Shown here in pieces: positions 1 through 8,898 of a stretch of DNA of 64,000 bases. A model generated the notes under the pieces. The model saw only the letters and a program-made list of their open reading frames with translations, was not told where the DNA came from and did not search any database. The stretch's first letter is position 1; every line of letters starts with the position of its first letter. The position numbers were made by a program, and so were the translations under genes. Origin of the DNA: Candidatus Leptovillus gracilis (GTDB lineage Bacteria > Chloroflexota > Anaerolineae > Promineifilales > Promineifilaceae); assembly GCA_016716065.1 (NCBI GenBank), contig JADJXA010000012.1, forward strand, positions 62,001-126,000. Direction: 5' to 3'.

Positions 1-3
1 CAT
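1..3 (-). CDS. Start codon of the next operon gene, running off the window
   Basis: The minus strand reads GGAG, five bases, then ATG immediately downstream of the alcohol dehydrogenase stop codon. This spacing and position suggest a fourth gene of the minus-strand sugar operon that begins here. Nothing of the product can be seen, so no function is offered. Confidence 0.3.
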
Positions 4-27
4 GGGATCTCCGTGGTATTCCGCCGC

Positions 28-1062
28 TTACGGCGTGAGAATGATTTTGCGGTGGGTGAGTTGGTGCGCGCCAATTTGGGCGAAGATGTCCGGGGCGGCG
101 GCAAGAGGGCGGCGGTGGGAGATCATGGTCTCCATGTCCAGCCCGCCGTCAAGCAGCGCTGCCACCGTATCCGTCCATTCATGGCCGGGAAAGGGCGCGG
201 AGTAAGACATGAAGCAGCCGATGATGCTCAATTCGCGGCGCATCATCTCCTCGATGAACGACAGCGGCAGGCTTTGGTCGAGCGGCTGGTTGCCGCCGCA
301 GATGATTTTGCCGCGTGGCCGGGTGATGGGCACGCTTTGCCGCAGGGCTTGGGGCACGCCGGCCGCTTCCAAAGTGATGTCTACGCCGTCGCCGGTTAAC
401 CGGCGCACTTCGGCGACCACGTCTACCTGCCGGGGATTGAGGGTGACGTGCGCGCCCAACTGCCGCGCTGTCGCCAGGTTGTCGTCGGAGACATCGGTGC
501 AGATGATGAGGCTGGCGCCGAGGATGCGCAGCCACTGCACGATCATCAGCCCAATCGAACCAGCGCCGAGGGTAACGGCCGTTTGCCCCGCCTGAAAATC
601 GCCCAAAGCCAGCATGTGGCGCGCCACTGTAGATGGCTCAATCAGCGCCGCATAAGCAAATGGCAGCTCATCTGGCACGATGAGGGCGTTACGCTCTGGC
701 AGTTCCAGGTAGTCGGCAAAGCCACCATGTTCCCGCGAACCGATAAAGGAGTAACTGTGGCAGGCCGAATAATAGCCGCGTTGGCACTGCTCGCAGGCAA
801 AACAGGGCACAACCGGAATAACGGCCGCGTGTTTGCCAATCAGGTCCGGGCTGACGCCCTCGCCAACGCTGTCAATAATCCCGGCGACCTCGTGACCCAG
901 AATAAGCGGGTACAGACGATGGCCAGAAACATAGCGCTTAATGTCCGAGCCGCAGATAGATGCGGCCTGCACGTGCAGCCGCACATAACCGGCTCGCGGT
1001 GTTGGGGTGGGTGCATCACAATAGACCATCACCCCCTTGTCTTGCAAAACAACTGCTTTCAT
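28..1062 (-). CDS. Zinc-dependent medium-chain alcohol/polyol dehydrogenase
   Basis: This 344-residue cytoplasmic oxidoreductase of the medium-chain dehydrogenase/reductase family most resembles sorbitol or galactitol-1-phosphate dehydrogenases. It should oxidise a sugar alcohol or sugar hydroxyl with NAD(P). The catalytic zinc ligands are visible as Cys37, the GHE motif at 56-58 and Glu142. Structural zinc cysteines are at 87, 90, 93 and 101. The nucleotide-binding GAGSIG turn is at 166-171. The start has an AAAGGA ribosome site. It is the third gene after the aldo/keto reductase and FGGY kinase, 26 bases behind the kinase, so it probably feeds or drains the same sugar pathway. The exact substrate cannot be read from the sequence. 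Confidence 0.85.
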   Translation of the reverse strand: MKAVVLQDKGVMVYCDAPTPTPRAGYVRLHVQAASICGSDIKRYVSGHRLYPLILGHEVAGIIDSVGEGVSPDLIGKHAAVIPVVPCFACEQCQRGYYSACHSYSFIGSREHGGFADYLELPERNALIVPDELPFAYAALIEPSTVARHMLALGDFQAGQTAVTLGAGSIGLMIVQWLRILGASLIICTDVSDDNLATARQLGAHVTLNPRQVDVVAEVRRLTGDGVDITLEAAGVPQALRQSVPITRPRGKIICGGNQPLDQSLPLSFIEEMMRRELSIIGCFMSYSAPFPGHEWTDTVAALLDGGLDMETMISHRRPLAAAPDIFAQIGAHQLTHRKIILTP

Positions 1063-1088
1063 ACTTCACGTTCCTTTGAAAATCGAAT

Positions 1089-2636
1089 CTATTCAATCCG
1101 GCGCGTGATGGCGTCCAGGTGGGAAAATTCAGCCAACAAGGTGCGCGAGACGCGGCGGTAAACCTGGAAAAGCGCCTGGTAACGGGCGTGGCGCTGGGGG
1201 TCGGGCGTATAAACGCGGCGCTGGGGCAGCAGGCGGTCTACGCAGTTGCCGGCGTTGTCGGTGTGGCCGGTGGCCTGAGCGGTGAGGGCGAAGAGACCCA
1301 GTCCATGGCCTCCAGCACGGCCGTTTCCCTGCTGCGCCACGACAAACGGCCGTCCATACACGTCCGCCTTAATCTGGCACCACAGGGCGCTCTGCGTCGC
1401 CCCGCCCGACCCCAAATACTCACTCACGTGGACGCCATGCGCCTGGGCGATCTGCAAATTATCGTAGACGGCAAAGGCGCAGCCCTCCATGATGGCCCGC
1501 AGCATGTCGGCGCGGGTGGTGGTGTAAGACAGGCCAAAGAACACACCGCGCGCGACGCTGCTCCACAGCGGCGTGCGCTCGCCGGCCATATAGGGCAGGA
1601 AAATAAGGCCATTGGCGCCCGGCGGTGATTGGGCGGCCTGCAGGCTGAAGAGTTCAAAAGGGGATTGGGGGATGAGGGAGGAAACGGCCGTTTCCATCTG
1701 CCCAAATTGATCGCGAAACCAGCCCAATGAACCACCGCCCACCGTGCCCGCCTGCAATAGATACTGCCCCGGCAGCACGTGGTGCGAAAAAATCAGACGC
1801 GGCTCAACGACGACATGGTCCAGGCTGATGCCCACGCCGCCAGCCTGCCCACCCTGCTCGTTGGTCTGGCCGGGGCGGGTTACGCCGGCGCCCAGCGCGC
1901 CGACGGCCGCATCCAGGCAGCCGGCAATCACCGGGATGCCCGGCTTCAGGCCCATTTGCGCCGCCGCCGCCGCCGTCAGGCCGCCGACCACATCGGTGCA
2001 GGCGCAAAGGCGCGGCATTTTTTCCGACGGCACGCCAATCTTGTCCAGCGCCCAATCCGACCAGCGCTCCTGGGCAATGTCGAAAAAGTGATAGCCATAC
2101 GCCTGAGTGTAATCACAGGTAAACTCGCCGGTCAGCCGGGCGACGATGAAGCCGGTGGCGGCTAAAAACTGATGGGCGGCGGCAAAAATTTGCGGCCGCT
2201 GCCGCTGCATCCAGAGCAGCTTGGGCGTGATATAGGCCGCATCCAGTGGATTAGCGGCCAGGCTAACCAGCCGCGACGCTTCGGGCAGGGCGTTGAGCCA
2301 GGCCGTTTCATCGGCGGCGCGGCGGTCCAACCAGATCATGGCCGGGGCCAACGGTTTGGCCTGCTCGTCCACCGGAATCAGCGTCCAGCCGACGCCATCC
2401 ACGCCAATGCCGGCCACTTCATCGGCCGCCACGCCGCCTTCGGCCAGCGCTTGCGGTACCGTGGCGCAGACGGCCTGCCACCAGATATTGGCGTCAATTT
2501 CGGCCCACAGGGGATGGGGGCGATGGAGGTTGTAGGCGAAGGTTGTTTCGTGGATGAACGCGCCGGTGGTGGTGTAGACGGCCGTTTTTGTCCCTGAAGT
2601 CCCCACGTCAATCGTTAAAATGCAGCGCTGCGCCAT
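1089..2636 (-). CDS. FGGY-family carbohydrate kinase, xylulokinase-like
   Basis: This 515-residue kinase phosphorylates a keto-sugar or polyol with ATP. The N-terminal phosphate loop DVGTSGTK spans residues 10-17, and the likely catalytic base is Asp242 in GCLDAAVGALG, both typical of xylulokinase-like FGGY enzymes. The length is standard for the family. I chose the ATG preceding AQRCILTID because the reading frame upstream of it has no family similarity and crosses a long inverted repeat. A GAGG ribosome site precedes the ATG. It lies between an aldo/keto reductase and an alcohol dehydrogenase on the same strand, consistent with an oxidation/reduction then phosphorylation route. Substrate specificity within FGGY kinases is not reliably predictable by eye. 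Confidence 0.85.
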   Translation of the reverse strand: MAQRCILTIDVGTSGTKTAVYTTTGAFIHETTFAYNLHRPHPLWAEIDANIWWQAVCATVPQALAEGGVAADEVAGIGVDGVGWTLIPVDEQAKPLAPAMIWLDRRAADETAWLNALPEASRLVSLAANPLDAAYITPKLLWMQRQRPQIFAAAHQFLAATGFIVARLTGEFTCDYTQAYGYHFFDIAQERWSDWALDKIGVPSEKMPRLCACTDVVGGLTAAAAAQMGLKPGIPVIAGCLDAAVGALGAGVTRPGQTNEQGGQAGGVGISLDHVVVEPRLIFSHHVLPGQYLLQAGTVGGGSLGWFRDQFGQMETAVSSLIPQSPFELFSLQAAQSPPGANGLIFLPYMAGERTPLWSSVARGVFFGLSYTTTRADMLRAIMEGCAFAVYDNLQIAQAHGVHVSEYLGSGGATQSALWCQIKADVYGRPFVVAQQGNGRAGGHGLGLFALTAQATGHTDNAGNCVDRLLPQRRVYTPDPQRHARYQALFQVYRRVSRTLLAEFSHLDAITRRIE

Positions 2637-2654
2637 GTTAGCCTCTGGTTCCGG

Positions 2655-2697
2655 TCCACCGATGACCCAGATGGCAAAAATCTGGGTCATCGGTGGA
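2655..2697. repeat. Perfect 18-bp inverted repeat between reductase and kinase genes
   Basis: Two perfect 18-base arms (2655-2672 and 2680-2697) flank a 7-base loop, GGCAAAA. It fills the 64-base gap between the aldo/keto reductase stop and the FGGY kinase start. There is no T run on either side, so it is not a classical intrinsic terminator. It may stabilise the upstream message or attenuate the downstream genes. Confidence 0.75.
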
Positions 2698-2700
2698 TCA

Positions 2701-3735
2701 TTACTCCCACAACGCTTGCCAACTGTCTGCGCCTTCCCAGAGGAAGACCTGGCCTTTGATGAGGCGGCAGTTTTTGTCAATGGCGGCGATGGCGGCCATG
2801 TCAGCGTCGGTTAAGGGAGGGGTAACGGCCGTTTGCAAATTGCTCACATATTGGTCACGATAGATCGAAAAAGGGATAGGAACCTGCCCCCGCTGCACCG
2901 CCCATTTAATACACACCACCGCCGGATGCACACCCAGCCGTTCGGCGATGGCTACAATCACCGGATCTTCAATATCCACCGTGTCTTCGGGCGTCTTGTC
3001 CCGGTCGGGCCGCGCCGGCGAGCCAATGGGCGAAAACCCAATGGGAACGATGCTGTTGTCCAGGCAAAATTGGAAGAGTTCTGGCTGCTGAAAATGGGGA
3101 TGGAGTTCCATTTCGTTGGCCGCCGGTTTGATGCGCGCGTCACGCAGCAGCAGCGTCAGCTTGGAGATGCTCATGTTAGACGTGCCGATATGACGGACCA
3201 GACCCAAATCAACCAATCTTTCCATTTGTCGCCAGGTTTTCATGAAGTTGTCGTGGATGTAGGGCACGGCGTGCGGGTCACGGGAGTCCACATCTACGCC
3301 AGGGGCATGGTGGTTGGGAAACGGCCAATGGATGAGATAGAGGTCGAGATAGTCTAGCTGTAAATCGGCCAGCGACTGCCGGCAGGCGGGGATCACGTCG
3401 GCTTCGGCGTGTTTGTCGTTCCACAGTTTGGAGGTAATCCACAGTTCCTGGCGGCTGACCAGGCCGCTGCCCAAGACGCGGCGCAGCGCGTGACCGATGA
3501 GGTGTTCGTTGCCGTAGACGGCGGCGCAATCTATGTGGCGATACCCGGCGGCGATGGCGTTTTGTACGGCCGCTGCCACCTCCTCCCCCGAAAAGCGATC
3601 CGAGCCAAATGTGCCCAAACCTATGGCCGGCAGCCTGGCGCCGGTATAGAGCGTACGGTAAGGAACAGCGGCCGGGTCAATGCCATCGGCGGCCAGGGTA
3701 AACTGTAATGCAGTATGAGCTTGGGTCTGAATCAT
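2701..3735 (-). CDS. Aldo/keto reductase
   Basis: This 344-residue NADPH-dependent oxidoreductase of the aldo/keto reductase superfamily reduces or oxidises sugar aldehydes and ketones in the cytoplasm. The family tetrad is complete: Asp69, Tyr74, Lys103 and His136. The chosen ATG (MIQTQ) has an AGGAGG ribosome site. An ATG 19 codons upstream has no comparable site. It is the first gene of the minus-strand sugar operon and faces the LacI regulator across a 282-base region containing operator-like palindromes, so it is probably repressed by that regulator. Its substrate is unknown; a fucose- or L-sugar-related role is inferred only from the neighbours. Confidence 0.85.
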   Translation of the reverse strand: MIQTQAHTALQFTLAADGIDPAAVPYRTLYTGARLPAIGLGTFGSDRFSGEEVAAAVQNAIAAGYRHIDCAAVYGNEHLIGHALRRVLGSGLVSRQELWITSKLWNDKHAEADVIPACRQSLADLQLDYLDLYLIHWPFPNHHAPGVDVDSRDPHAVPYIHDNFMKTWRQMERLVDLGLVRHIGTSNMSISKLTLLLRDARIKPAANEMELHPHFQQPELFQFCLDNSIVPIGFSPIGSPARPDRDKTPEDTVDIEDPVIVAIAERLGVHPAVVCIKWAVQRGQVPIPFSIYRDQYVSNLQTAVTPPLTDADMAAIAAIDKNCRLIKGQVFLWEGADSWQALWE

Positions 3736-3795
3736 CTCATCCTCCTGATAGTGGCGTGCAGGTGTAAAAAGGGGGAAACGGCCGTTTCCCATTCG

Positions 3796-3813
3796 TATGT
3801 TACCCGTAACATA
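3796..3813. promoter_or_regulatory. Probable LacI-type operator upstream of the aldo/keto reductase
   Basis: The 18-base element TATGTTACCCGTAACATA has 8-base inverted arms around a CC centre. A close relative recurs next to the LacI gene, and a weaker 14/18 match lies at 3843-3860. The placement 60 bases ahead of the minus-strand operon fits binding by the adjacent LacI-family regulator. Confidence 0.65.
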
Positions 3814-3937
3814 TCGGCTTAAAAAAATGCCCTGTGCCCGATATGGTATGCGTAACTTATATTACCGATTTAACCGCAGCATGTCAATATGGCAATCCCT
3901 CTTTTTGCCAGGTTGTATCTATTTTACCTAAAAAGTA

Positions 3938-3965
3938 TTGACAATCTTTGTGGCTATGTTACAAT
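3938..3965 (+). promoter_or_regulatory. Sigma70-type promoter of the LacI gene
   Basis: TTGACA (3938-3943) is separated by 16 bases from TACAAT (3960-3965). Both hexamers match the consensus closely. The -10 element runs into the operator at 3964-3979, a layout expected for autorepression. Confidence 0.65.
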
Positions 3966-3979
3966 GTTACCCATAACAT
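3964..3979. promoter_or_regulatory. Probable LacI-type operator overlapping the regulator promoter
   Basis: ATGTTACCCATAACAT has the same arms and spacing as the operator at 3796, with one centre change. A degenerate third half-site pair, ATGTTACGCATATCAT, abuts it at 3978-3993. Tandem sites over the promoter suggest autoregulation. Confidence 0.6.
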
Positions 3980-4017
3980 GTTACGCATATCATGTTAATC
4001 GGTTGAGGAGAAAAAGC

Positions 4018-5025
4018 ATGTCTACCATCCGAGATGTCGCCCAAAAAGCCGGGGTCGCCAGCATGACGGTTTCCCGCGTTATCAACAACTCCGGCTACGT
4101 CAGCGAAGAGACGCGCATCAAGGTGGAGTCGGCCATTGCCGAACTTGGCTACGTGCCCAACATGCTCGGTCCCAGCCTGCGCTTTAAACAGACCAACACC
4201 CTCGCCCTGGTCCTCACTGACATCACCAACCCGTATTGGACCACCCTCGCCCGTGGCGTTGAAGACGCCGCCCAAGAAAAAGGGTACAGCGTCATCTTAT
4301 GCAACACCGATGAATCCTCCGAAAAACAAGCCCAATATCTAAACATGCTGCTCAAGCGGCGCATTGATGGCATCCTGCTGGTCCCCGCTCACAGCGCCAC
4401 CGACGCCGTCCAGACCATCCAAAAACAAAACATCAGCGTTGTGGTGTTGGACCGCGATGTCCGCAACGCCAACGTAGACATCGTGCGCAGCGACTCGTTT
4501 GACGGCGCGTACAAACTGACCTCCCATCTACTTGAATTGGGGCATCGGCACATCGCCATCCTCTCCGGGCCACGGCATGTATCCACCTCGACCGAACGTG
4601 TGGACGGGTTTTGCCAGGCCATGCAAGAAGCGGGCCTGGAACACAATACCAACAACATCTACTGGGGCAGTTTCAGCCTACATTCGGGCTGCGAAATGAC
4701 CGAAGCGGCGCTGCAAGCCACGCCGCGCCCCACTGCTTTTGTGGCTGTCAATAACTTCATCGCCAACGGTGCGCTGCAAACCCTGAACAGACACAATCTG
4801 CGCGTGCCGGGAGATATGTCGCTTGTATCGTTTGACGACATACCGGTTATCTTAAATCCATCACCCTTTCTGACGGTTGTGGTGCAGCCAGCTTATGAAA
4901 TGGGCTACAGGGCGACACAGCTTCTATTGGCGCGTTTGCAAAACGAAGGGCCAGAAGAACTGCAACGCATTATTTTGCCCACCGAGTTGTTTGTTCGACA
5001 GTCAAGCGCCCCACCGCCAGCGTAA
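4018..5025 (+). CDS. LacI-family transcriptional regulator
   Basis: This 335-residue DNA-binding repressor has an N-terminal LacI helix-turn-helix at residues 2-25 (TIRDVAQKAGVASMTVSRVI) and a C-terminal periplasmic-binding-protein-like effector domain. The ATG was chosen because it starts the canonical HTH and follows a GAGGAG ribosome site. The reading frame extends 43 codons upstream without similarity. It sits between a divergent minus-strand sugar operon and the plus-strand ABC importer genes. Palindromes with arms ATGTTA/TAACAT occur on both sides of its promoter. It therefore probably senses the imported sugar or an intermediate and controls both operons plus itself. Confidence 0.9.
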   Translation: MSTIRDVAQKAGVASMTVSRVINNSGYVSEETRIKVESAIAELGYVPNMLGPSLRFKQTNTLALVLTDITNPYWTTLARGVEDAAQEKGYSVILCNTDESSEKQAQYLNMLLKRRIDGILLVPAHSATDAVQTIQKQNISVVVLDRDVRNANVDIVRSDSFDGAYKLTSHLLELGHRHIAILSGPRHVSTSTERVDGFCQAMQEAGLEHNTNNIYWGSFSLHSGCEMTEAALQATPRPTAFVAVNNFIANGALQTLNRHNLRVPGDMSLVSFDDIPVILNPSPFLTVVVQPAYEMGYRATQLLLARLQNEGPEELQRIILPTELFVRQSSAPPPA

Positions 5026-5289
5026 GCATCCTAATTGCGCGCGCTCATGGAATACGCCGCAAGAGTACACGGGTGTCTACTATGATTGCTATCAACCAAA
5101 CCGCAGCAACGGCCGTGTCTCGTCCCACGAGTCAACTGGACTGATTCGCCCAAAGGAGGATTTATGGAGTGAACTTTGTGAGCAAACGGTAGCTTATCAA
5201 CGCGGCCATCAATGCTTATTGCGGCCGGACAAGGTCCTAACCTTGAGCGGCCATTTACCCAAAATCAATTTCAGAGAGGAGAATTTTGT
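5026..5289 (+). other. Leader region between regulator and binding-protein genes
   Basis: This 264-base gap has no convincing gene. It contains one ACGGCCGT palindrome. At 5153-5172 a near-perfect ribosome site (AAAGGAGG) is followed by ATG GAG TGA, a two-codon reading frame. No clear terminator separates the regulator from the importer genes, so they may be co-transcribed. Confidence 0.4.
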
Positions 5290-6264
5290 ATGAAAAACAG
5301 ATTGTTTGTAATCCTTTTGAGCGCCCTGGTTGCCATTTTTGTCCTGGTGGGTTGTTCCTCGGCTACAGAACAGCCAGCCGAGACCGCCAGCGAAGACGTG
5401 TACATTGCCGTCATCTCTAAAGGCTTCCAGCATCAGTTCTGGCAAGCTGTCAAGGCGGGCGCCGAACAAGCGGCTACCGATTTGGGCGTTACCATCACCT
5501 TTGAAGGCCCAGAGACGGAAGCGATGGTAGACAAGCAGGTAGAAATGGTGCAAGCCGCCCTGGACAAAAACCCGGCTGCCCTGTGCCTGGCCGCCCTGGA
5601 TACCCAGGCTTTGCTGCCCCTTCTGGAACGCGCCCAGGCCGCTGGCATCCCGGTTGTCGGGTTTGACTCTGGCGTCGCCAGCGACATCCCGGTCACCACA
5701 GCCGCGACTGACAACATCGCCGCTGCGGCCATGGCCGCCGACAAAATGGCCGAACTGATTGGTGGATCGGGTCAGGTGGCCGTCATCGTCCACGACCAGA
5801 CCAGCCAGACCGGCATTGACCGCCGCGACGGCTTTGTCAATCAGATGGCCACAAAATATCCCAACATCGAAATCGTGGACATTCAGTACGGCGCTGGCGA
5901 CCAGTTGAAATCCACCGACCTGGCAAAAGCGATCATCCTGGCCCATCCCGACCTGAAAGGTTTCTTTGGCGCGAACGAAGGTTCGATCATCGGTGTATTG
6001 AATGCCGTGTCCGAACTGGGCAAAACCGGCCAGATCGTGGTCATCGGTTATGATTCTGGCAAACAGCAGATGGACGCCATCCGCGCCGGGACGGAAGCTG
6101 GGGCCATCACCCAGGACCCAATTGGCATCGGTTACAAATGTGTCGAAGCGGCCGTCAAAGCCCTGAACGGCGAGACCCTGCCAACGACCATTGACACCGG
6201 TTTCCATTGGTACGATGCGACCACTATTGACTCGGACACGATCAAACCGCTGTTGTACGAATAG
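5290..6264 (+). CDS. Sugar ABC transporter substrate-binding lipoprotein
   Basis: This 324-residue extracytoplasmic binding protein belongs to the RbsB-like (periplasmic binding protein type I) family. It carries a lipoprotein signal with lipobox LVGC, Cys22 being the lipidated residue, followed by a Ser/Ala/Glu linker and the domain starting YIAVISKGFQHQFW. The start was set at the ATG after GAGGAG; a longer frame upstream lacks a signal sequence. It is the first gene of an Rbs-type importer followed by the double ATPase and one permease. A 12-bp hairpin directly downstream could raise its expression relative to the membrane components. The fucose genes nearby suggest a 6-deoxyhexose ligand, which is an inference. 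Confidence 0.92.
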   Translation: MKNRLFVILLSALVAIFVLVGCSSATEQPAETASEDVYIAVISKGFQHQFWQAVKAGAEQAATDLGVTITFEGPETEAMVDKQVEMVQAALDKNPAALCLAALDTQALLPLLERAQAAGIPVVGFDSGVASDIPVTTAATDNIAAAAMAADKMAELIGGSGQVAVIVHDQTSQTGIDRRDGFVNQMATKYPNIEIVDIQYGAGDQLKSTDLAKAIILAHPDLKGFFGANEGSIIGVLNAVSELGKTGQIVVIGYDSGKQQMDAIRAGTEAGAITQDPIGIGYKCVEAAVKALNGETLPTTIDTGFHWYDATTIDSDTIKPLLYE

Positions 6265-6279
6265 AGTTTGACCCTTTTC

Positions 6280-6313
6280 AGGTGCGACGCATTTTTACAA
6301 GTGCGTCGCACCT
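6280..6313. repeat. Hairpin between binding-protein and ATPase genes
   Basis: Arms AGGTGCGACGCA and TGCGTCGCACCT form a perfect 12-bp stem around a 10-base loop, TTTTTACAAG. It has no trailing T run on the plus strand, so partial attenuation or 3' end protection of the binding-protein message is more likely than full termination. A related GGTGCGGCGC hairpin occurs at 36732-36763. Confidence 0.65.
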
Positions 6314-6342
6314 TGCTTGAATACCGCCTGAGGGATTGACCC

Positions 6343-7893
6343 ATGGATAACGTCCTGGTTTTAATGGAAGGGATAGACAAGAGTTTTCCCGGCGTTCACG
6401 CGCTCGATCATTGCCAGTTTGAACTGCGGGCCGGTGAGGTACATGCTTTGGTAGGCGAAAATGGCGCCGGCAAATCAACAATGATGAAGGTGCTGGCGGG
6501 TATTTATGCAAAAGATGAAGGTCGGATTCTGTATAAGGGGAACGAAGTAGAGATTACCAGCCCCCGAGCCGCGCAGCAGTTGGGCATTGGCATGATCCAC
6601 CAGGAATTGAATTTGATGCCGCATTTGACGGTGGCGCAAAACATTTTTATCGGCCGGGAGCCGCGACAGAAAATTGGCTTTTTGTTGGACGAAAAGAAAA
6701 TCAACGAGCAAGCGGTGGAATTGTTTGAGCGGATGCACTTGAAGCTAGACCCGCGCACCAAAGTAGCCGATTTGACCGTCGCTATGCAGCAGATGGTGGA
6801 GATTGCCAAGGCGCTCTCCTTTAATTCCGAAGTGTTGATTATGGACGAGCCAACGGCCGCTCTCACCGACACCGAGATTGAGGAGTTGTTCACGTTCATT
6901 CGTAAACTGCGGGTGCAAGGGGTGGGCATTGTCTACATTTCGCACCGATTAGAAGAGTTGAAGCAAATTTCTGACCGCATCACGGTGATGCGTGACGGCC
7001 GTTACGTGCAAACGACACCCACCGCTGCCGTCACCATTGACGAGATCATCAGCCTCATGGTTGGCCGCATCATCTACGAAAGCGCCCCGGAAATCCCCGA
7101 AGACGCCAGCCAGGAGATCGTCCTCGAAGTGAAAAACCTCAACCGCGGCAAGGTTCTCAAAGACATCAACTTTAGCCTCAAAAAAGGGGAAATCCTCGGC
7201 TTTGCCGGACTCATGGGCGCCGGGCGCACAGAAGTCGCCCGCGCCGTCTTTGGCGCCGACCGCATAGACTCTGGCGAGATTTACGTGAAGGGTCAGCAGG
7301 TGCAAATCAACAGCCCCGGCGACGCCGTGCGACACGGCATCGGCTATCTATCGGAAGATCGCAAGCGGTATGGCCTGACGCTGGGCATGAACGTGGAAAC
7401 CAACATCGTGCTGGCCGCTCTGAGCAAGTTCGTCAAGCCTGGAGGCTGGGTCAATTTTGCCAAAACACGCGAGACAGCCGACCATTACGTCAAAGCGTTG
7501 TCCATTAAAACACCGGGCATCCAACAAAAGGTCAAAAATCTATCCGGGGGCAACCAACAGAAAGTGGTCATTGGCAAGTGGCTGACGGCCGACACCGAAA
7601 TTCTGATCTTCGATGAACCGACGCGCGGCATTGACGTGGGCGCCAAGAGCGAGATTTACAGATTACTCAACGATTTGACCCAACAGGGCAAGTCCATCAT
7701 CATGATCTCGTCCGAATTACCGGAAGTTCTGCGCATGAGCCACCGGGTCATCGCTATGTGCGAAGGGCGCATCACCGCAGAGATGCCCGTCGCCGAAGCG
7801 ACGCAAGAAACGATTATGAAGTATGCGACCCAACGCAGCGGCAGCCAGCAGCAAGATGCCGCCTCACTTTTAGCCCAAGGTGGAAATAACTGA
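6343..7893 (+). CDS. Sugar ABC transporter double ATPase, RbsA-like
   Basis: This 516-residue cytoplasmic ATPase contains two fused nucleotide-binding domains. The first half has a full Walker A (GENGAGKST, 38-46) and Walker [12 protein letters not shown], with a relaxed signature around LTVAMQQM. The second half has a degenerate P-loop (GLMGAGRTE) but a clear LSGGNQQKV signature and [12 protein letters not shown]. This asymmetry is normal for RbsA, MglA and XylG. It powers the importer formed with the binding protein upstream and the permease downstream. Its stop codon overlaps the permease start (TGATG), indicating translational coupling. Confidence 0.93.
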   Translation: MDNVLVLMEGIDKSFPGVHALDHCQFELRAGEVHALVGENGAGKSTMMKVLAGIYAKDEGRILYKGNEVEITSPRAAQQLGIGMIHQELNLMPHLTVAQNIFIGREPRQKIGFLLDEKKINEQAVELFERMHLKLDPRTKVADLTVAMQQMVEIAKALSFNSEVLIMDEPTAALTDTEIEELFTFIRKLRVQGVGIVYISHRLEELKQISDRITVMRDGRYVQTTPTAAVTIDEIISLMVGRIIYESAPEIPEDASQEIVLEVKNLNRGKVLKDINFSLKKGEILGFAGLMGAGRTEVARAVFGADRIDSGEIYVKGQQVQINSPGDAVRHGIGYLSEDRKRYGLTLGMNVETNIVLAALSKFVKPGGWVNFAKTRETADHYVKALSIKTPGIQQKVKNLSGGNQQKVVIGKWLTADTEILIFDEPTRGIDVGAKSEIYRLLNDLTQQGKSIIMISSELPEVLRMSHRVIAMCEGRITAEMPVAEATQETIMKYATQRSGSQQQDAASLLAQGGNN

Positions 7894-8885
7894 TGGAAAC
7901 AACTCTCACCCCCAAGAATTTGTTCGTCCGTTCGGACGCCACCCAAAAAATTCTGGCCTTCGGCGGCCTGATTGCGATGTTTATTGTGTTTTCGCTGGCT
8001 TCGCCGAACTTTTTGCAGTTTAGCAATATGGTGAATATATTGTTGGCAACGGCCGTTAATGGCGTCCTGGCTCTCGGCGTCACATTTGTCATCATCACCG
8101 GCGGCATTGACCTGTCTGTGGGCACGGTGATGACCATTTCGGCCGTGATGACCGGCGTTTTTATCACCTTCTGGGGCCTGCCCGTGCCCATCGGCGTCAT
8201 GGGTGGACTCATGACCGGCGCGCTGGCTGGGGCCATCAACGGCACGGTTATCGCCAAAATGAGAATACCCCCCTTCATCGCCACCCTGGGCATGTTGTAC
8301 ATCGCTAAAGGCTTGTCGCTGGTCATCTCCGGGTTGAAGCCCATTTATTTCACCGACACCCCATCCTTCGCCAAAATCGCCATGGGTTCCGTCACCGGCG
8401 CCATCATTCCCGGCTTCAACATCCCCAACGCCGTCCTCATCTTCTTCGGCGCGGCCATCGTCGCCCATATCATCCTCACCAAAACGGTCCTGGGACGTTA
8501 CACCTTCGCCCTGGGCAGCAACGAAGAAGCCACCCGCCTCTCCGGCGTCAACGTCGCCGCCTGGAAAATCGCCGTCTACACCCTGGCCAGTACCTTTGCC
8601 GGTCTAGGCGGCGTCATGATTGCTGCCCGGCTGAACTCGGCGCAGCCGGCTCTGGGCGCGGGGTATGAGCTGGACGCGATTGCGGCCGTTGTCATCGGCG
8701 GCACATCCCTCAGCGGTGGTGAAGGCACGATTCTGGGCACAGTGATTGGCGCGTTTGTCATCAGCGTCCTCACCAACGGCCTGCGCATCCTCTCCGTACC
8801 CCAGGAATGGCAAATCGTCATCACCGGGGCCATTGTCATCCTGGCCGTTTACGCCGACATTCTGCGCCGCGGCCGGCAGAAATAG
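7893..8885 (+). CDS. Sugar ABC transporter permease, RbsC-like
   Basis: This 330-residue integral membrane protein has many hydrophobic helices and belongs to the BPD_transp_2 family of Rbs/Xyl-type importers. The conserved GVTFVIITGGIDLSVG segment near residue 65 and the AVVIGGTSLSGGEGTI region near 265 are typical of the family. It forms the membrane channel, presumably as a homodimer since only one permease gene is present. It overlaps the ATPase gene by one base and is followed 13 bases later by the nucleotidyltransferase-kinase fusion, so transport and first metabolic steps appear co-translated. Confidence 0.93.
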   Translation: METTLTPKNLFVRSDATQKILAFGGLIAMFIVFSLASPNFLQFSNMVNILLATAVNGVLALGVTFVIITGGIDLSVGTVMTISAVMTGVFITFWGLPVPIGVMGGLMTGALAGAINGTVIAKMRIPPFIATLGMLYIAKGLSLVISGLKPIYFTDTPSFAKIAMGSVTGAIIPGFNIPNAVLIFFGAAIVAHIILTKTVLGRYTFALGSNEEATRLSGVNVAAWKIAVYTLASTFAGLGGVMIAARLNSAQPALGAGYELDAIAAVVIGGTSLSGGEGTILGTVIGAFVISVLTNGLRILSVPQEWQIVITGAIVILAVYADILRRGRQK

Positions 8886-8898
8886 AAGATTACAGGGC

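Noticed and set aside
3889..4017. N-terminal extension of the LacI protein
   Set aside because: The extension covers promoter and operator sequence and precedes the canonical start of the DNA-binding domain, which has its own ribosome site.
5209..6207. Long minus-strand open frame opposite the binding-protein gene
   Set aside because: It is a shadow of a well-identified lipoprotein gene; its translation is Gly/Asp/His-rich low-similarity sequence without a ribosome site.
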